This document shows positions 1 to 21,145 of a stretch of 64,000 nucleotides of DNA, in pieces (position 1 is the stretch's first letter; every line of letters starts with the position of its first letter). The DNA is taken from assembly GCA_020137815.1 (NCBI GenBank), contig CM035350.1, forward strand, positions 9,351,420 to 9,415,419, written 5' to 3'. This DNA comes from Hormiphora californensis (Eukaryota > Ctenophora > Tentaculata > Cydippida > Pleurobrachiidae). A program made the translations under genes and the position numbers. Under the pieces are notes generated by a model. That model searched no databases, was not told the DNA's origin, and saw nothing but the letters and a program-made list of their open reading frames with translations.

Positions 1-270
1 CACCCCCAAAAAACCCTTTTCCCCCCCTCCTAACGAGGGGGGCCCCCCTTTTTTTTTAAAATTTAAAAACCCGGGTTTCAAAAACCCCCTTTCAAAAGGA
101 GGGGGGGGGGAAAAAAAGAGGAGGTGGGGAAAAAAAAGGGGGGGGGGGAAAAAAAAATGGGAAAAAAAAAGGGGGGAAAAAAAGGGGGGGGGGAAAAAAG
201 GGGGGAAAAGGGGGAAGGAAAAAGGGGGGGGGAAAAAGAAAAAAGGGAGGGAGAGAGAAAAGGATGGGAG

Positions 271-301
<31 letters not shown>

Positions 302-700
302 AGAGAGAGAAGAGAGGGAGAGAGAGAGAGAGAGAGGGGGGAAAGAGAGAGAGAAAAAAAGAGGAGGAGAGAGAGAAAATGGGGGTAAAAAAAGAAAGGT
401 TTTGTGGCGGGGGGGTTAGAAAGGAAGTGGGGGAAAATAAAACAAAGAGGAAGTAAGGGGGAAGAAAGAGAGGGTAATTAAAATAGAGAGACTGATAGAC
501 TGTAAAATTTCCCCAGGTGTTGGCATTTTTTGAAGATACCGACCTCCCGGGTCGAAGTAGATTCATGGTTCCCCACCTTAATTGCAAGTGGCTCCAACGA
601 CAAAGACCCTCCTAAAAAAATCTCCCCCAAAGAGGATTTCCCGTTACTACAGGTCCCTATGGTAACATTAATGTAACAATTTTCACAGGGTAAACAGCGG
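1..700. repeat. Homopolymer and purine-rich low-complexity edge
   Basis: The first 470 bases are almost entirely runs of G, A, C or T, including a degenerate (GA)n tract at about 250-380. From 480 the composition becomes normal. Reading frames through the purine part are simple Gly/Lys/Glu/Arg or Pro/Phe/Ser strings with no gene-like content. The run-length pattern resembles a poorly resolved contig end. Confidence 0.8.
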
Positions 701-729
701 GGATTAACCCAACAACCATCAGGGAGTTT

Positions 730-6733
<6,004 letters not shown>

Positions 6734-7563
6734 TAATAATTCTTTAATATATTCATATATTCTGTAACTGTTTACTTTTATAGTTTATATTTGTACTCCT
6801 CTAGGAAACTATACTTCCTTTGTATTAGGCCACCATCCCATTTCTATATTCTCGTTTAAAAATCACTGTGTTTCAGTTCGTCAAAATATATCAGAATATC
6901 AAATATCCAATTAACCCAATTATGTAATTAAACGGTGTGACGAACTAAGCTCCCACCGATATAATATCATCTGTCAAATAATAAATTGAAAGTCACTGCT
7001 GCTAATTAGAATCACTGTCACTGGCCCTATAGTCCCTCCTATATCTCCGATAATCGACTCTCTTGTTACACTCCCGATGTATCTGATTCTCTCGTTTATT
7101 GTAATCCGTCCTTCGGTCATCCTCATCGTTAAAATTGGAGAACACCGATGTGGGCCCTGTTTCGTATGAGAACTGCCTCCTTCCTCCCTCTCGGGGGCTC
7201 TCCTGACCGCCTCCCCCAACCCCACCCCCAGGGCGGTCGTTGGCTCGGTAGTAGTAATTGCCTGGAGAGAGGAGGGTGTTAAAATTGGGTATGTAGCTAG
7301 CTGGAATTGCGAGATAGCTCAGATAGCAGATCACATATCACTTCCAAGCCCCATGATTACAGTTTTGCTGCACATGTTCAAATAGCCAAAGAAAGGGATC
7401 AAGACAGATTCAGATGGATATGCACGATTAGCTAATTGCCATGATTAAACCGCGAATTAAGTACTTTTATTTCAAAAAAGTGTGCTTCAATAGCCAAGCA
7501 TTATTAGCAGATCACATCTCACATCACACTACTGATTCACGGGATCACATCACACTTTGTGCT
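6734..7563. other. Intergenic, convergent 3' ends
   Basis: Lies between the stop of the GREB1-like gene and the stop of PTRH1. It is AT-rich at 6730-6990 and mixed beyond. No conserved reading frame, RNA gene or strong repeat was recognised. Confidence 0.6.
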
Positions 7564-8928
7564 TTAGCAAACTCCACACACGCACACACCTTTATGAAGG
7601 GCCCCTAGCATTATGAGTGTGCTCAGCGTGTCACTCGTCTCCCGGACGGGCCCTTGGGGCCTCAAACGGGGCGAGGGGGCCTCCCACGCCGTGGGGGTCT
7701 CGGGGGGAGCCTTGTCGTACTCAAACTCAGGAAGCTCGTCCAGGGCTGTATTAAGTTTCTCTATGTGACTGTCTACTGTTTCTACAGGGGGGAGATAAGG
7801 GGGGGTGTTACCTGAATAGTAGTTAATGTTTTGATGAAGGAGTAACTATTGTTGTTGCCCTGCAGGTGACAATGGCCCGGTGGACTCTGTGTTGGTGGGG
7901 GCCTTGTTATCAGATGTTATACCAGGTGATTTCTGCATAATTGAGATAGTTTGGTGAATGGTATCAACTAAGGAATCCTTCATTGCAGCCAGGAGGCTCT
8001 TCTCGTCTCGTGTAAAATCAGACAGGACGTAGTCTGTAACCTCCTCTTTGGACGCGGGCCGACCTGAGAAGATGGTAATTGAGAGAGTAATTGAGGAGAA
8101 GATGGTTTTATTCATAGGAAAAGTTATCAATTTCTGAGGATGGAGAAAAGATAATAACATAATGGGAGTCCCTTACCGATTCCTATCCTAAGCCGTTTGA
8201 ATTCTGAGTATTTTAACCGCTCCTGTGTGTCAATGACACCGTTATGACCGTTAGCGGAGCCCCCATTCTTTATCTTGAACCGTCCCAGGGGCAGGTCTAG
8301 CTCATCGTGTAGAACTAGAACATTGGATGGTGGTAACTCCAACTGCCGGACTGCTTTCACCACACTGCGAGGAGGAGGAGTCTTGTGGTGGAAAATTTGA
8401 GAAGGTATAATCCTCCATGAAAACGAATGAGCTGTCTAGTGTCTACCTTTTTCCGTTGAGATTCATGAAGTATTTCGGTTTGAGGAGGTGTATCTCTGCA
8501 CCGCCATGACTAAAACTCGCCATGTGTCCTTTACAGTTTTTCCTGAATGACAACTTTACATCGTGCTTCTCCGCTATACATTGTAGCAGGTATTGTCCTG
8601 AAAGAACGGGTCAATTAGCATACCAATTAGCATATCAGTTAACATTTGGGTGACAATGTTTACTGTAAACAGTTGTAGTACATGTTAATATCAATTAAAG
8701 TATCAATTAGCAGATTGATTAGAGGTTCGCTTACCCATATCAATTAGCATATCAATTAACAGATTGGCAGGTTCGCTTACCCACGCTGTGTCTGGATCGA
8801 GGTGCTGGATAATTTCCCAGTCCCACCACCAAGATCTTGTTTCCATTGTCAGGGACTAAGGTACTGGACTCGGTAGAGCTCAGGGAGAGGAGACGCTTGA
8901 AGGAGCGACGTAGGGTTCCCGTACTCAT
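7564..8928 (-). CDS. PTRH1: Peptidyl-tRNA hydrolase 1 (Pth family) with C-terminal extension
   Basis: Five exons on the minus strand: 8781-8928, 8447-8597, 8177-8364, 7923-8063 and 7564-7811, joining in phase to about 291 residues. The protein starts [15 protein letters not shown], a basic leader that could target mitochondria. The Pth core follows: [29 protein letters not shown] with its catalytic-site Asp, [10 protein letters not shown], then RLRIGIG. Pth enzymes release peptides from peptidyl-tRNA dropped by stalled ribosomes. Beyond the core, the last exon adds about 80 Pro/Glu-rich residues not typical of the family. The final exon could be mis-joined; the core is secure. NR2C2AP lies 655 bp upstream on the same strand. 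Confidence 0.92.
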
Positions 8929-9100
8929 ACAACGCTATATGCATGGGAAGTTTGGATATTAGGGACCAGGATACAACTCTGCGCTATATGTATGGGAAAT
9001 ATGGATATTAGAAGCTCAGGAGTCAGGGACCAGCTGATACAACTCTGCGCTATATATGCATGGGAAATATGGATATTATAGACTCTCTGCAGGGACCAGG
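8929..9100. repeat. About 60-bp imperfect tandem repeat upstream of PTRH1
   Basis: Three copies contain the core CTATATGTATGGGAAATATG or variants and GATATTAG, with GGGACCAG between them. The array starts directly before the PTRH1 start codon, so it occupies the promoter or 5' leader region. The rest of the interval to 9582 shows no feature. Confidence 0.75.
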
Positions 9101-9582
9101 GTGGTGGGTAATTGCCAATGCAACTGGTGCTCGAATAAGAGCTAAGTCAAGAAGATATAGAAGTTAGGAAACCTTGTTGAGTAGCAAGGGGTTACCCAAC
9201 AAAAGAAAACAGCTAGATAGCAGTGGATATCCACTCAACAAAGTGGATCAGGAGTGGAGTTCAAAGCTGGATATATAACAAAGTGAAGACTCAGATTAAA
9301 GAAGACAGTACTGCAACACCAGATGTGTGAACTGTGTGTGTAAAGTCTTCTTAAATCTGTGTATAATAGGAGTAGAGCACAATACATACAAGATTAGGAG
9401 GCGTGTTATAGGGTAGATTGGATAGAACTAGAGTATGCACGTGTAGATTGGATAGAACTATAGAACAAGAGTGTAAATATAGCGTAGACAGGGTTAATCA
9501 GGGGGTAGTCATAAGAGAGATAGAGAGACGCAGAAGGATATATCAGTAGTAGTCAAGTCATTGGTATAATGGTATATGTTGA

Positions 9583-10381
9583 TCACTCTCCAAACAGTTC
9601 TAGACTGTAGACAATTAGCCGGCCATAGAAATCTGTTAATTGGGTGAAACACAGTGACAGGGAGTCTGTTGCTGTCATGGTAACCGGGAACTCTTGAACC
9701 ACATTTGAGTCAGCAGGGTGAATTGTACATAGGATCTCCCCTGAGGTGGTGTCCTTGAGGTCGCACTGCCGGGCTGAGAACCCACCCTGAAACTGTGTTA
9801 AATTGTGTTAGACAGCTGTGTTAGGAACTTGTGTTAGGAAACTGCGTTAGACAGCTGTGTTAGGTCTAGTAACTTGTGTTAGGAAACTGCGTTAGACAAC
9901 TGTGTTAGGTCTAGTAACTTGAGTAAGGAAACTGCGTTAGACAGCTGTGTTAGGTCTAGGAAGTTGTGTTAGGAAACTGCGTTAAATTGTGTTAGGACTG
10001 TGGGATAGGAGTTTGTGCTAGAAAACTATAGGTGAATGTTAGAAAATAGAAATTAAACAACTGTGAATGTCTAAGAAGTGACAGGATATGTATTAAATTA
10101 CAGCACGCTAAACCGACATACCGTTAGCATGCAGACAGACCCCAGACACTACTATATTCCATGCATGTTATGCAGATATCTGTTCATTATACCTGAATTT
10201 TGATCTTGGATATGTTGGTTTGTTGTTCAAGTTTCAGAGATACCTGCTGCTTCTCGCCCCCGTCTGAACTCCATGCTGTGTCAGGACACCCGTCAAACAT
10301 GAACTTCCGGCCGTGCTCCTTATTGTTCCTTTGGAGGACAGAGCTCACTGAGCTGGATACTACCTTTACCGCTGCTGCCAT
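9583..10381 (-). CDS. NR2C2AP: NR2C2AP (TRA16) homologue, discoidin-like fold
   Basis: Two exons, 10193-10381 and 9583-9792, joined in phase 0 to about 133 residues; the human protein has 139. Matching segments are VSSVLQRNNKEHGRKFMFD, then CPDTAWSSDGG, then the junction IQ|FQGGFSARQC, and the ending TDFYGRLIVYSLELFGE. The family was described as a repressor of the orphan nuclear receptor TR4 (NR2C2). Exon 1 starts at MAAAVKVVSSSV. The intron contains a minisatellite that repeats acceptor-like sequence. Confidence 0.9.
9793..9995 (-). repeat. Acceptor-like minisatellite in the NR2C2AP intron
   Basis: About 45-bp units with GTGTTAGG and GAAACTGCGTTAGACA on the plus strand. On the sense (minus) strand these read CTAACGCAG|TTTCC and CTAACACAG, resembling the true acceptor AACACAG|TTTCAGG at 9792. 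Four to five copies run from the splice site into the intron. Confidence 0.75.
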
Positions 10382-11124
10382 GCTGGACTGATACTATCTA
10401 CCAGCTGTCTAAATCGCTGTGCCGGTGTGTGTAACTGCTGCTGGATATGTTTGTGCATAGAATAACTCTGCTGCTGGATGTTTGTTGTTTTGCTAAAGGA
10501 CCTTGTTGCTAAAGTAGGGAAGCGTTGTTGTTAGTTTTGGGGCGGGAGAATGGGACATATGGTGGAGGGTGGGGGTGGACGGTTGTTATTTGTTAAGGCT
10601 CATATTGTAGTCATGCAGGGGGAGAGAGAGAGAGAGAAAAACGCAGGTCAGGGGGAAGAAGTTTCTGGTCAGCTTAGCCGATGAAAGAAATGAAGGCTTG
10701 GGAAATTACAGATCTCTAGACAGGTTCTCTAAACAGAATCTCTTCTAAGGCTGTAACACGTGTAACGATCCAGTATGGCACGTACCTTGATCAGTACAAC
10801 TACTACACATGTATGACAGCACTGAGTGTGTGTTTTTCAAACAGAACGTACAACAAGTGTAAAGGTGTTGTTTGGCACAATAAACTGCATCAGACAACAT
10901 TTACAGCAGGCAACGGGCCGGGGGTAAATTAGAAAACAACACTGTTTGTTTGACATTACATATAGCGCTGAGTACTTTGAATATAGTTTTAGACGGGGGC
11001 GTTTACAGGAGACGTGTGCTGCTTGTTAAGTGTGCGTCAGATACTATCAAACACAGAGTGTTGCTCAGATCTCATTCAGAGTGTTGTCATAGGATATAAT
11101 ATAAACTATCTTTCTCTCTCTCTC

Positions 11125-11188
<64 letters not shown>

Positions 11189-11392
11189 CTCTCTCTCTCT
11201 CTCATTCTATATTTTCTCTATCAATTCATCTGATCAGCTGGGTGATTGAGATCACTAATTCACCAAGAGAGCGTGGTATTGCTAGTACAAAACAACAGAC
11301 AGCTTAGTTACACAGGAAATCAGAAAATCATGTCCGGCACGTGCCTGTAATCATCTCTCTCTATATCACACACACACTCTCTCTTTCTCTCT

Positions 11393-11423
<31 letters not shown>

Positions 11424-11657
11424 TTATCTCTCTCCCCAATGTTGGTTTTCTCTCCCATCCTCTGATTCTCTATCTTTTCTCTATTTCTTTCACATTTCTG
11501 TTTCTCTAGGTAGGAGAGAGAATCAGATTTTTATTTTCCCTCCTCTTTATAAACCCGGCCCAATCTCTCCCATCTCTCTCTCACACACACTCTCTCTCGC
11601 TCACTCACTCCATCTCTCTCAATATTATTCCATTGGCCAGGTAAAGATTAAACCAAA
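10382..11657. other. Intergenic with CT microsatellites
   Basis: Lies between the NR2C2AP start and the SDE2 stop, two minus-strand genes. (CT)n tracts occupy about 11110-11215 and 11375-11430, with looser CT/CA-rich sequence to 11640. No exon was recognised. Confidence 0.7.
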
Positions 11658-14180
<2,523 letters not shown>

Positions 14181-14442
14181 CGCTATATTCAATAAGACAG
14201 ATATGTTAAATGTGGTTTACATTGCTTGACATGCTAAAGTGCGATTTTTTCCCTGCCCGGGTGAACGCTGAGTGCATTCACTCGAACTCAATCTTTTTAG
14301 CACGTGTGCTTAAAAGATTATACAGGGTTTAGAAATCTCGGATATGAAATAGCAACTCAAGCGTGGTCAAAATCGCGTAACGTCACGTCACCGCATAGTA
14401 ACTGCTTCATCAAACCAATTAACTGGTTTGGTGAAATATGAT

Positions 14443-14722
14443 GTAAAGTCGGATTTTTTGAAGTTATCACCCCCCTTTTCATGTGTGGCGTCGTATTTGC
14501 GTGTGACAGCCTCCATTTCCTCACTTCCTCTCATTTTTCGGCAAAAAGCCGCATATCATCGGAAAAAGCATAGTTTTGTGAGTCTGTAAAGTTTGTGTTT
14601 GACGAAATTGGTCAAGAAACAAAGGCGTGAGAGCCAAAATAAGTTTTTGGGACTTTCCGGCGTGCAAATAAAACATCGTGTGCCACCCAGGGGGGTGACA
14701 ACTTCAAAAAATCCTACTTTAG
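14443..14722. mobile_element. MITE-like element, family B, copy 1
   Basis: Inverted ends AAAGTCGGATTTTTTGAAG with TCACCCCCC on the left, GGGGGTGACAACTTC with AAAAAATCCTACTTTA on the right. About 280 bp, non-coding. A relative lies at 15550-15778, with related fragments near 18720. Confidence 0.8.
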
Positions 14723-14904
14723 CCATTTATAACCGAAATTGCGTGCCACCGTGAACGGCTTTTTAGGAACTTACTCCATGAACTTAATCAATAAAAACGT
14801 CTAGCGCCATCCTGCTATGTAACCCTTCAATACACAGTAAGAGCATTATGAAAGGTGCTTGTGAGATCACATAATAACGAGGCTAAATATAAGTCCATAC
14901 ACGT

Positions 14905-14985
14905 GCTGCTAAATATGGGAGACAAGGCAGGATTTAGTTGATATAGAACTGGGTCAAAAACAAGGGTAAGGAAAGAGCATAATTT
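14905..14985 (-). pseudogene. Orphan copy of a zinc-finger gene 5' end
   Basis: About 70 bp nearly identical to 17909-17978, which covers the start codon and upstream flank of zinc-finger gene A (shared CTAAATATGGGAGACAAGG and ACTGGGTCAAAAACAAGGGT). No reading frame of the gene follows, so only the promoter or 5' end remains of a duplicated copy. Confidence 0.75.
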
Positions 14986-15344
14986 ATTTAGACAATAGGT
15001 AGGGTAAGGTTAATTACTGGGTAACTTTTCAATGCAAGGGGTATAGATAGGATTGGACACACATTTAGACAATCAAATAAAAACAATTTTATAATATTTG
15101 TTGCTGGGGTAGTCAGTAGGGCTTGAGAGGATAGGGGAGAGGGGTAGAGAGTCAATAGGTGGTGAGGTGATTCAATAGAGGGTGAACTGCGTAATGGAAA
15201 ACGATCTCTATAGCAGGTTTGACCTCTCATTGGCAAAGATGGATCTGGAGAACTTACAAGAATCATCAAGACGTAATATTTGAGTAGGTACATTTCGATT
15301 AGAACAAGCGTTAAGCTTAGTGAGCACATTGCTAAGTTGTGTTG

Positions 15345-15808
15345 GGGGAGGAGGGGGGTGCAGCCCCAAAAAATTAAACTTTTTCCGGAACCAAGGGTAT
15401 GGCTGAATTTTTTTGTAAGTTTTTGATTTTTTTGACGCATGTATTTGATTTTCGCAATTTCAAAAAATGTTAAAAAATTAAAGAAGTTCTTGATCAGATC
15501 TTGATTGTTTTAAAAAAACGTCAAAAAACTTACCTTTTTAGGAATTCAGGGTATACTCGGATTTTTTGAAACTGTCACCCCCCTAAAATAACAAAATTTG
15601 TCATATGTCCGGTTCCTGATAAGATAGAGACTTGAAATTTAGAGGTTCGGAAGAACTTAGCAAGATCTTCGTAACTTCCAAATTTCAAGTCTCTATCTCA
15701 TCAGGAACCGGACTTATGGTCATTTAAAGAAATTTGAAAACTCTAGGGGGGTGACAGTTTCAAAAAATCCGACTTTATGGTTGACATTTTTTTGGCTGCA
15801 CCCCCCTC
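15345..15808. mobile_element. Family B element (15550-15778) inside a larger inverted repeat
   Basis: The inner element has ends CGGATTTTTTGAAACTGTC and GACAGTTTCAAAAAATCCG. Inside it is a second long palindrome built from CCGGTTCCTGATAAGATAGA and its complement. The outer arms read GGGGGGTGCAGCCCC at 15354 and GGCTGCACCCCCC at 15793, suggesting one element nested in another. Confidence 0.75.
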
Positions 15809-15847
15809 CATTAATTACACCCCCTCCATTATATTACTCTTAGCCTC

Positions 15848-17926
<2,079 letters not shown>

Positions 17927-18210
17927 GGCAGGATTTAGTTGAAATAGAACTGGGTCAAAAACAAGGGTAAAGAAAAAGGTAGGGCAGGGTCAGCAGGGCA
18001 AGGGTGTGCCGACCCTCTTCTTAATTGCATTGAAAAGGTCTTAAAATTATCTTTCCAACGCTTTCGGGATCAAGTCTTAAGATTGTCAGGAACTGCCCAA
18101 ATCAAATTAACTGTGTGCCACCGGGTCGCATTATTAAAAATCGCACATAACACTATGAAGTCCATTTAATTAATAACTGTTCACTCCCTGATGTTTCTTT
18201 CATATTGGTA

Positions 18211-18360
18211 ATACAGTCGGACCCCGATTTAGTGACATCCTCGGGGGAAAAAACTAAATCGGGGTGTCCACTAAATCGGGGTCAAATACTGTTAATTTCC
18301 TATATCGGGGGACGATTATCCTGCCACTAAATCGGGGTGCCACTAAATTGGGGTCCGACT
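18211..18360. mobile_element. Pogo/Tigger-like MITE
   Basis: Ends CAGTCGGACCCCGATTTAG (18213) and its imperfect complement AATTGGGGTCCGACTG (about 18358), with further internal copies of CTAAATCGGGGT. It is preceded by TA. The CAGTCGGACC terminus is typical of pogo/Tigger-type Tc1/mariner relatives. It is about 150 bp and non-coding. The remaining sequence to 18866 has no gene. Confidence 0.75.
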
Positions 18361-18866
18361 GGTCTCCAGTTCCTGATAGAGACTTCAGTTTGTATCTAAC
18401 GCTGTATCTAACGCTGTATCTTATCACGAAGTGGAGATATCACTTGAATCATAAAAAAGGGTGAAAAAGAGAGAAAGTGTTTGTTGCCTAAACAGTTTTG
18501 TTTATCTCTGTTAAAAACATAACAATAACAGAGCTGTTTCTGCAACTAACAGACCTCGTTGGGATGGGTGATATCTCCATCCACTATACATGGGAACAAA
18601 TGTAGAATAAGATGAGTATTATATTCGGTATACAGCTCACAAAATCATGCTCTTTCCGGTGAAATGCGAGTTTTTTGCCGTGGGGTTGCCACACGCAAAT
18701 TAGACGCCACACGAAAATAGGGGGTGAACAGTTGAAAAATGGACTCTACGCCGTATATAACTGAAACCAGGTAATCACCCTTTTATAAAACACTTGTATA
18801 AAATATTGATATTGCACACTCTGGTACTGACATTGTTTTCCCCATCAGTGTGACATCATGTGGTTA

Positions 18867-20228
18867 CTAAGGTGCCCCGATCGGCGATCGAACAAATGTT
18901 TTTCCACATTGCTCACACTCATATGGTCGTTCTCCGTTGTGAATTCTCTGATGTTCAGTAAGGTAATCCAGATTGAGTAAATGATTTTCAATATTCCTTA
19001 CATTTGAAAGGCCGTTATCCAGTATGGATCTTCTGATGATTGTTGAGGTGACTAGCTCTGGTAAACGATTTTTCGCATTGTTCACATTCGTATCGACGTT
19101 CTCCGGTATGGATCCTCTGATGAACTGTAAGGGCACTGGATTGAGTAAATGCTCTTCCACATACGTTACATTTGAAAGGCCGCTCTCCAGTATGGATCCT
19201 CTGGTGATTGGTGAGGTGACTAGATGTGGTAAACGATTTTTCGCATTGTTCACATTCGTATCGACGTTCTCCGGTATGGATCCTCTGGTGAACTGCAAGT
19301 GCACCAGATTGAGTAAATGCTCTTCCACATACGTTACATTTGAAAGGCCGCTCTCCAGTATGGATCCTCTGGTGATTGGTGAGGTGACTAGCTCTGGTAA
19401 ACGATTTTTCGCATTGTTCACATTCGTATCGACGTTCTCCGGTATGGATCCTCTGGTGAACTACAAGGACACTAGATTGAGTAAATGTTTTTCCACATTC
19501 CTCACATTTGAAAGGCCTTTCCCCTGTATGGGTCCTCTGATGAACTATAAGTTTACTAGCTCTGGTAAATGCTTTTCCACATTCCTTACATTTGAAAGGC
19601 CGTTCTCCGGTATGGATCACATAGTGGCGCCTGAGATTTCCAGATGTTGATAACTTTTTACCACATTCCTCACATTTGAAAGCACCTTCTCCAGAAGTCC
19701 TTATTGTAGATTTCCTTTTTTCTGAAACTTCTACGTTCGGTAGTGCAGTTAATCCGTTTTGGGATGCATTGGATGTATCAAAAGGATTGTTTTCCGGGGT
19801 GTGCAGATTCGTTAACAACCCAGCTGAAATGATAAAGGTTACAATTTGAAGAAATTATCAAAACAATACGATACCAGACAAAAAATGTTCCTGAATAACT
19901 CACCCTCTTGTGGTATTGTAGACAAGGGTGGAGGTGAGATATCGGAATTATCGCATACCGGAGAAACTGGTTCCATTTTCACTAGGCCAGGCTCTTTTTT
20001 ACAATCTACCTCTCCCTTTTCCTGTTTACATTTGATGCATCCTGGGAACACTTTACAATCTTCTGGTTCAGTTTTTATCTGAGGAGGATCAACCGTAATT
20101 TGCTCTGTTTTCAGGAACAGTCGTGGAGTAAACAATCCCACTTCCTGATAGTCACACAGTACCGGCTCCTGGACTTCACCAATCATCCTGGTTTTAGATT
20201 TTCTGTCAGGCTGCTTTCTTAGTTTCAT
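18867..20228 (-). CDS. C2H2 zinc-finger protein B, with nonsense break near its end
   Basis: Exon 1, 19904-20228, is the shared N-terminal module ([31 protein letters not shown]). Exon 2 starts at 19823 ([14 protein letters not shown]) and encodes eight C2H2 fingers. [10 protein letters not shown] and [10 protein letters not shown] fingers alternate, which points to internal 168-bp duplication. At 19015 the linker HTGERPF becomes HTG-stop (GAA to TAA). Beyond it, finger-like sequence continues to 18867 in broken frames and ends in [13 protein letters not shown]. The product is either shortened to eight fingers or the gene is decaying. The two exons join in phase across an 80-bp intron. Confidence 0.82.
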
Positions 20229-20427
20229 TCTGCTAAATAGGGAGACGGAGTTGTTTTAGTAGAAATGGAGAGAATATAGTGCGAATTAAAGGGTGAGGTA
20301 GGCGGTAGGAAGAGAAATTCAGAGAGCAGATGGGTTGTGACACTCAAAACATTATCCACGGTATTGTGAAGTGGCGGTTCACTGAACCGTTCAGGGCCCA
20401 TGTCGTATTTCGGAGCATAGCATCCTA

Positions 20428-20646
20428 GTGTCTGACTGTAGTCTAGAAACCTGAAGCTGAAGCTGATCGGAGTTTTTCCGAATCAGCTTTTCGAGACGAA
20501 GGCAATGCAAACGGATTTAGCTTTCTATCTCATCGGGATGTTTGGGCCCCTTCATTTTTTCGTGTTTGAGCCAATCAGAGGCCATTATTTCGAAATCCAG
20601 GCTTCTAGGTTTCCAGACCACAAATAGACCACAGTCAGACACTATC
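20428..20646. mobile_element. MITE-like element with TAGTGTCTGACTGT ends
   Basis: Left end TAGTGTCTGACTGTAGTCT followed by AGAAACCTGAAG. Right end is the imperfect inverse (GGTTTCCAGACC, then GACCACAGTCAGACACTA). About 215 bp, non-coding, lying 200 bp upstream of zinc-finger gene B. Confidence 0.75.
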
Positions 20647-20659
20647 TTGCATATTTAGA

Positions 20660-20882
20660 ACGTCCTACGCACCAGTTACAGATTGATACCCTGATATCAG
20701 GGGACGTTCCCTGATGGTCAGGCATGCAGGAGGGTCTGTGGGAACCATGCTGCATTGCTGCACGTCAAGTAAATTGAATAGAAAGTAAAGCTGAAAACGC
20801 ATGTCAGCAGTCAGCACTCACTTTATTCCCAGCCATGCATCCATTGATGCCTGGGAACGAATCTGTAACTGGTCCCAATGGG
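20660..20882. mobile_element. Probable MITE with ACCAGTTACAGATT ends
   Basis: Inverted ends ACCAGTTACAGATT (about 20671) and AATCTGTAACTGGT (about 20860), with a short internal palindrome CCCTGATATCAGGGG. About 205 bp. It directly follows the previous element. From here to 21145 no gene was seen. Confidence 0.6.
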
Positions 20883-21145
20883 GTTGCTCGGCCCACAATT
20901 AACCCTGCCGCACACAATTGCAGGCTTAAATCATGAGAAACTTGCTTTTCCTGCTAGCTGAGTCCCTAAAACCACCAGTAACACGCAAAGTGGACCGCCA
21001 CTTCTAAAGGAGACCGAGTATAGTCAGGAGTCGCTAGATTTAAAAGTTTAAAGTCATCAATAAAGTTCTTTTGTTCACACATTATTATTGTCGGATACAT
21101 TTGGTGTAGTTACACAAAAACAGCTTCACAGATTTCACGCTTCAT

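Noticed and set aside
14988-15440. Minus-strand frame of 150 codons
   Set aside because: Lies in MITE-derived sequence with no conserved motif and no gene-like context.
18867-19650. Alternative-frame zinc-finger-like repeats on both strands
   Set aside because: Shadow frames of tandem finger repeats; only the frame with CxxC...HxxxH is coding. The same applies at 21796, 28577, 29105 and 30151.
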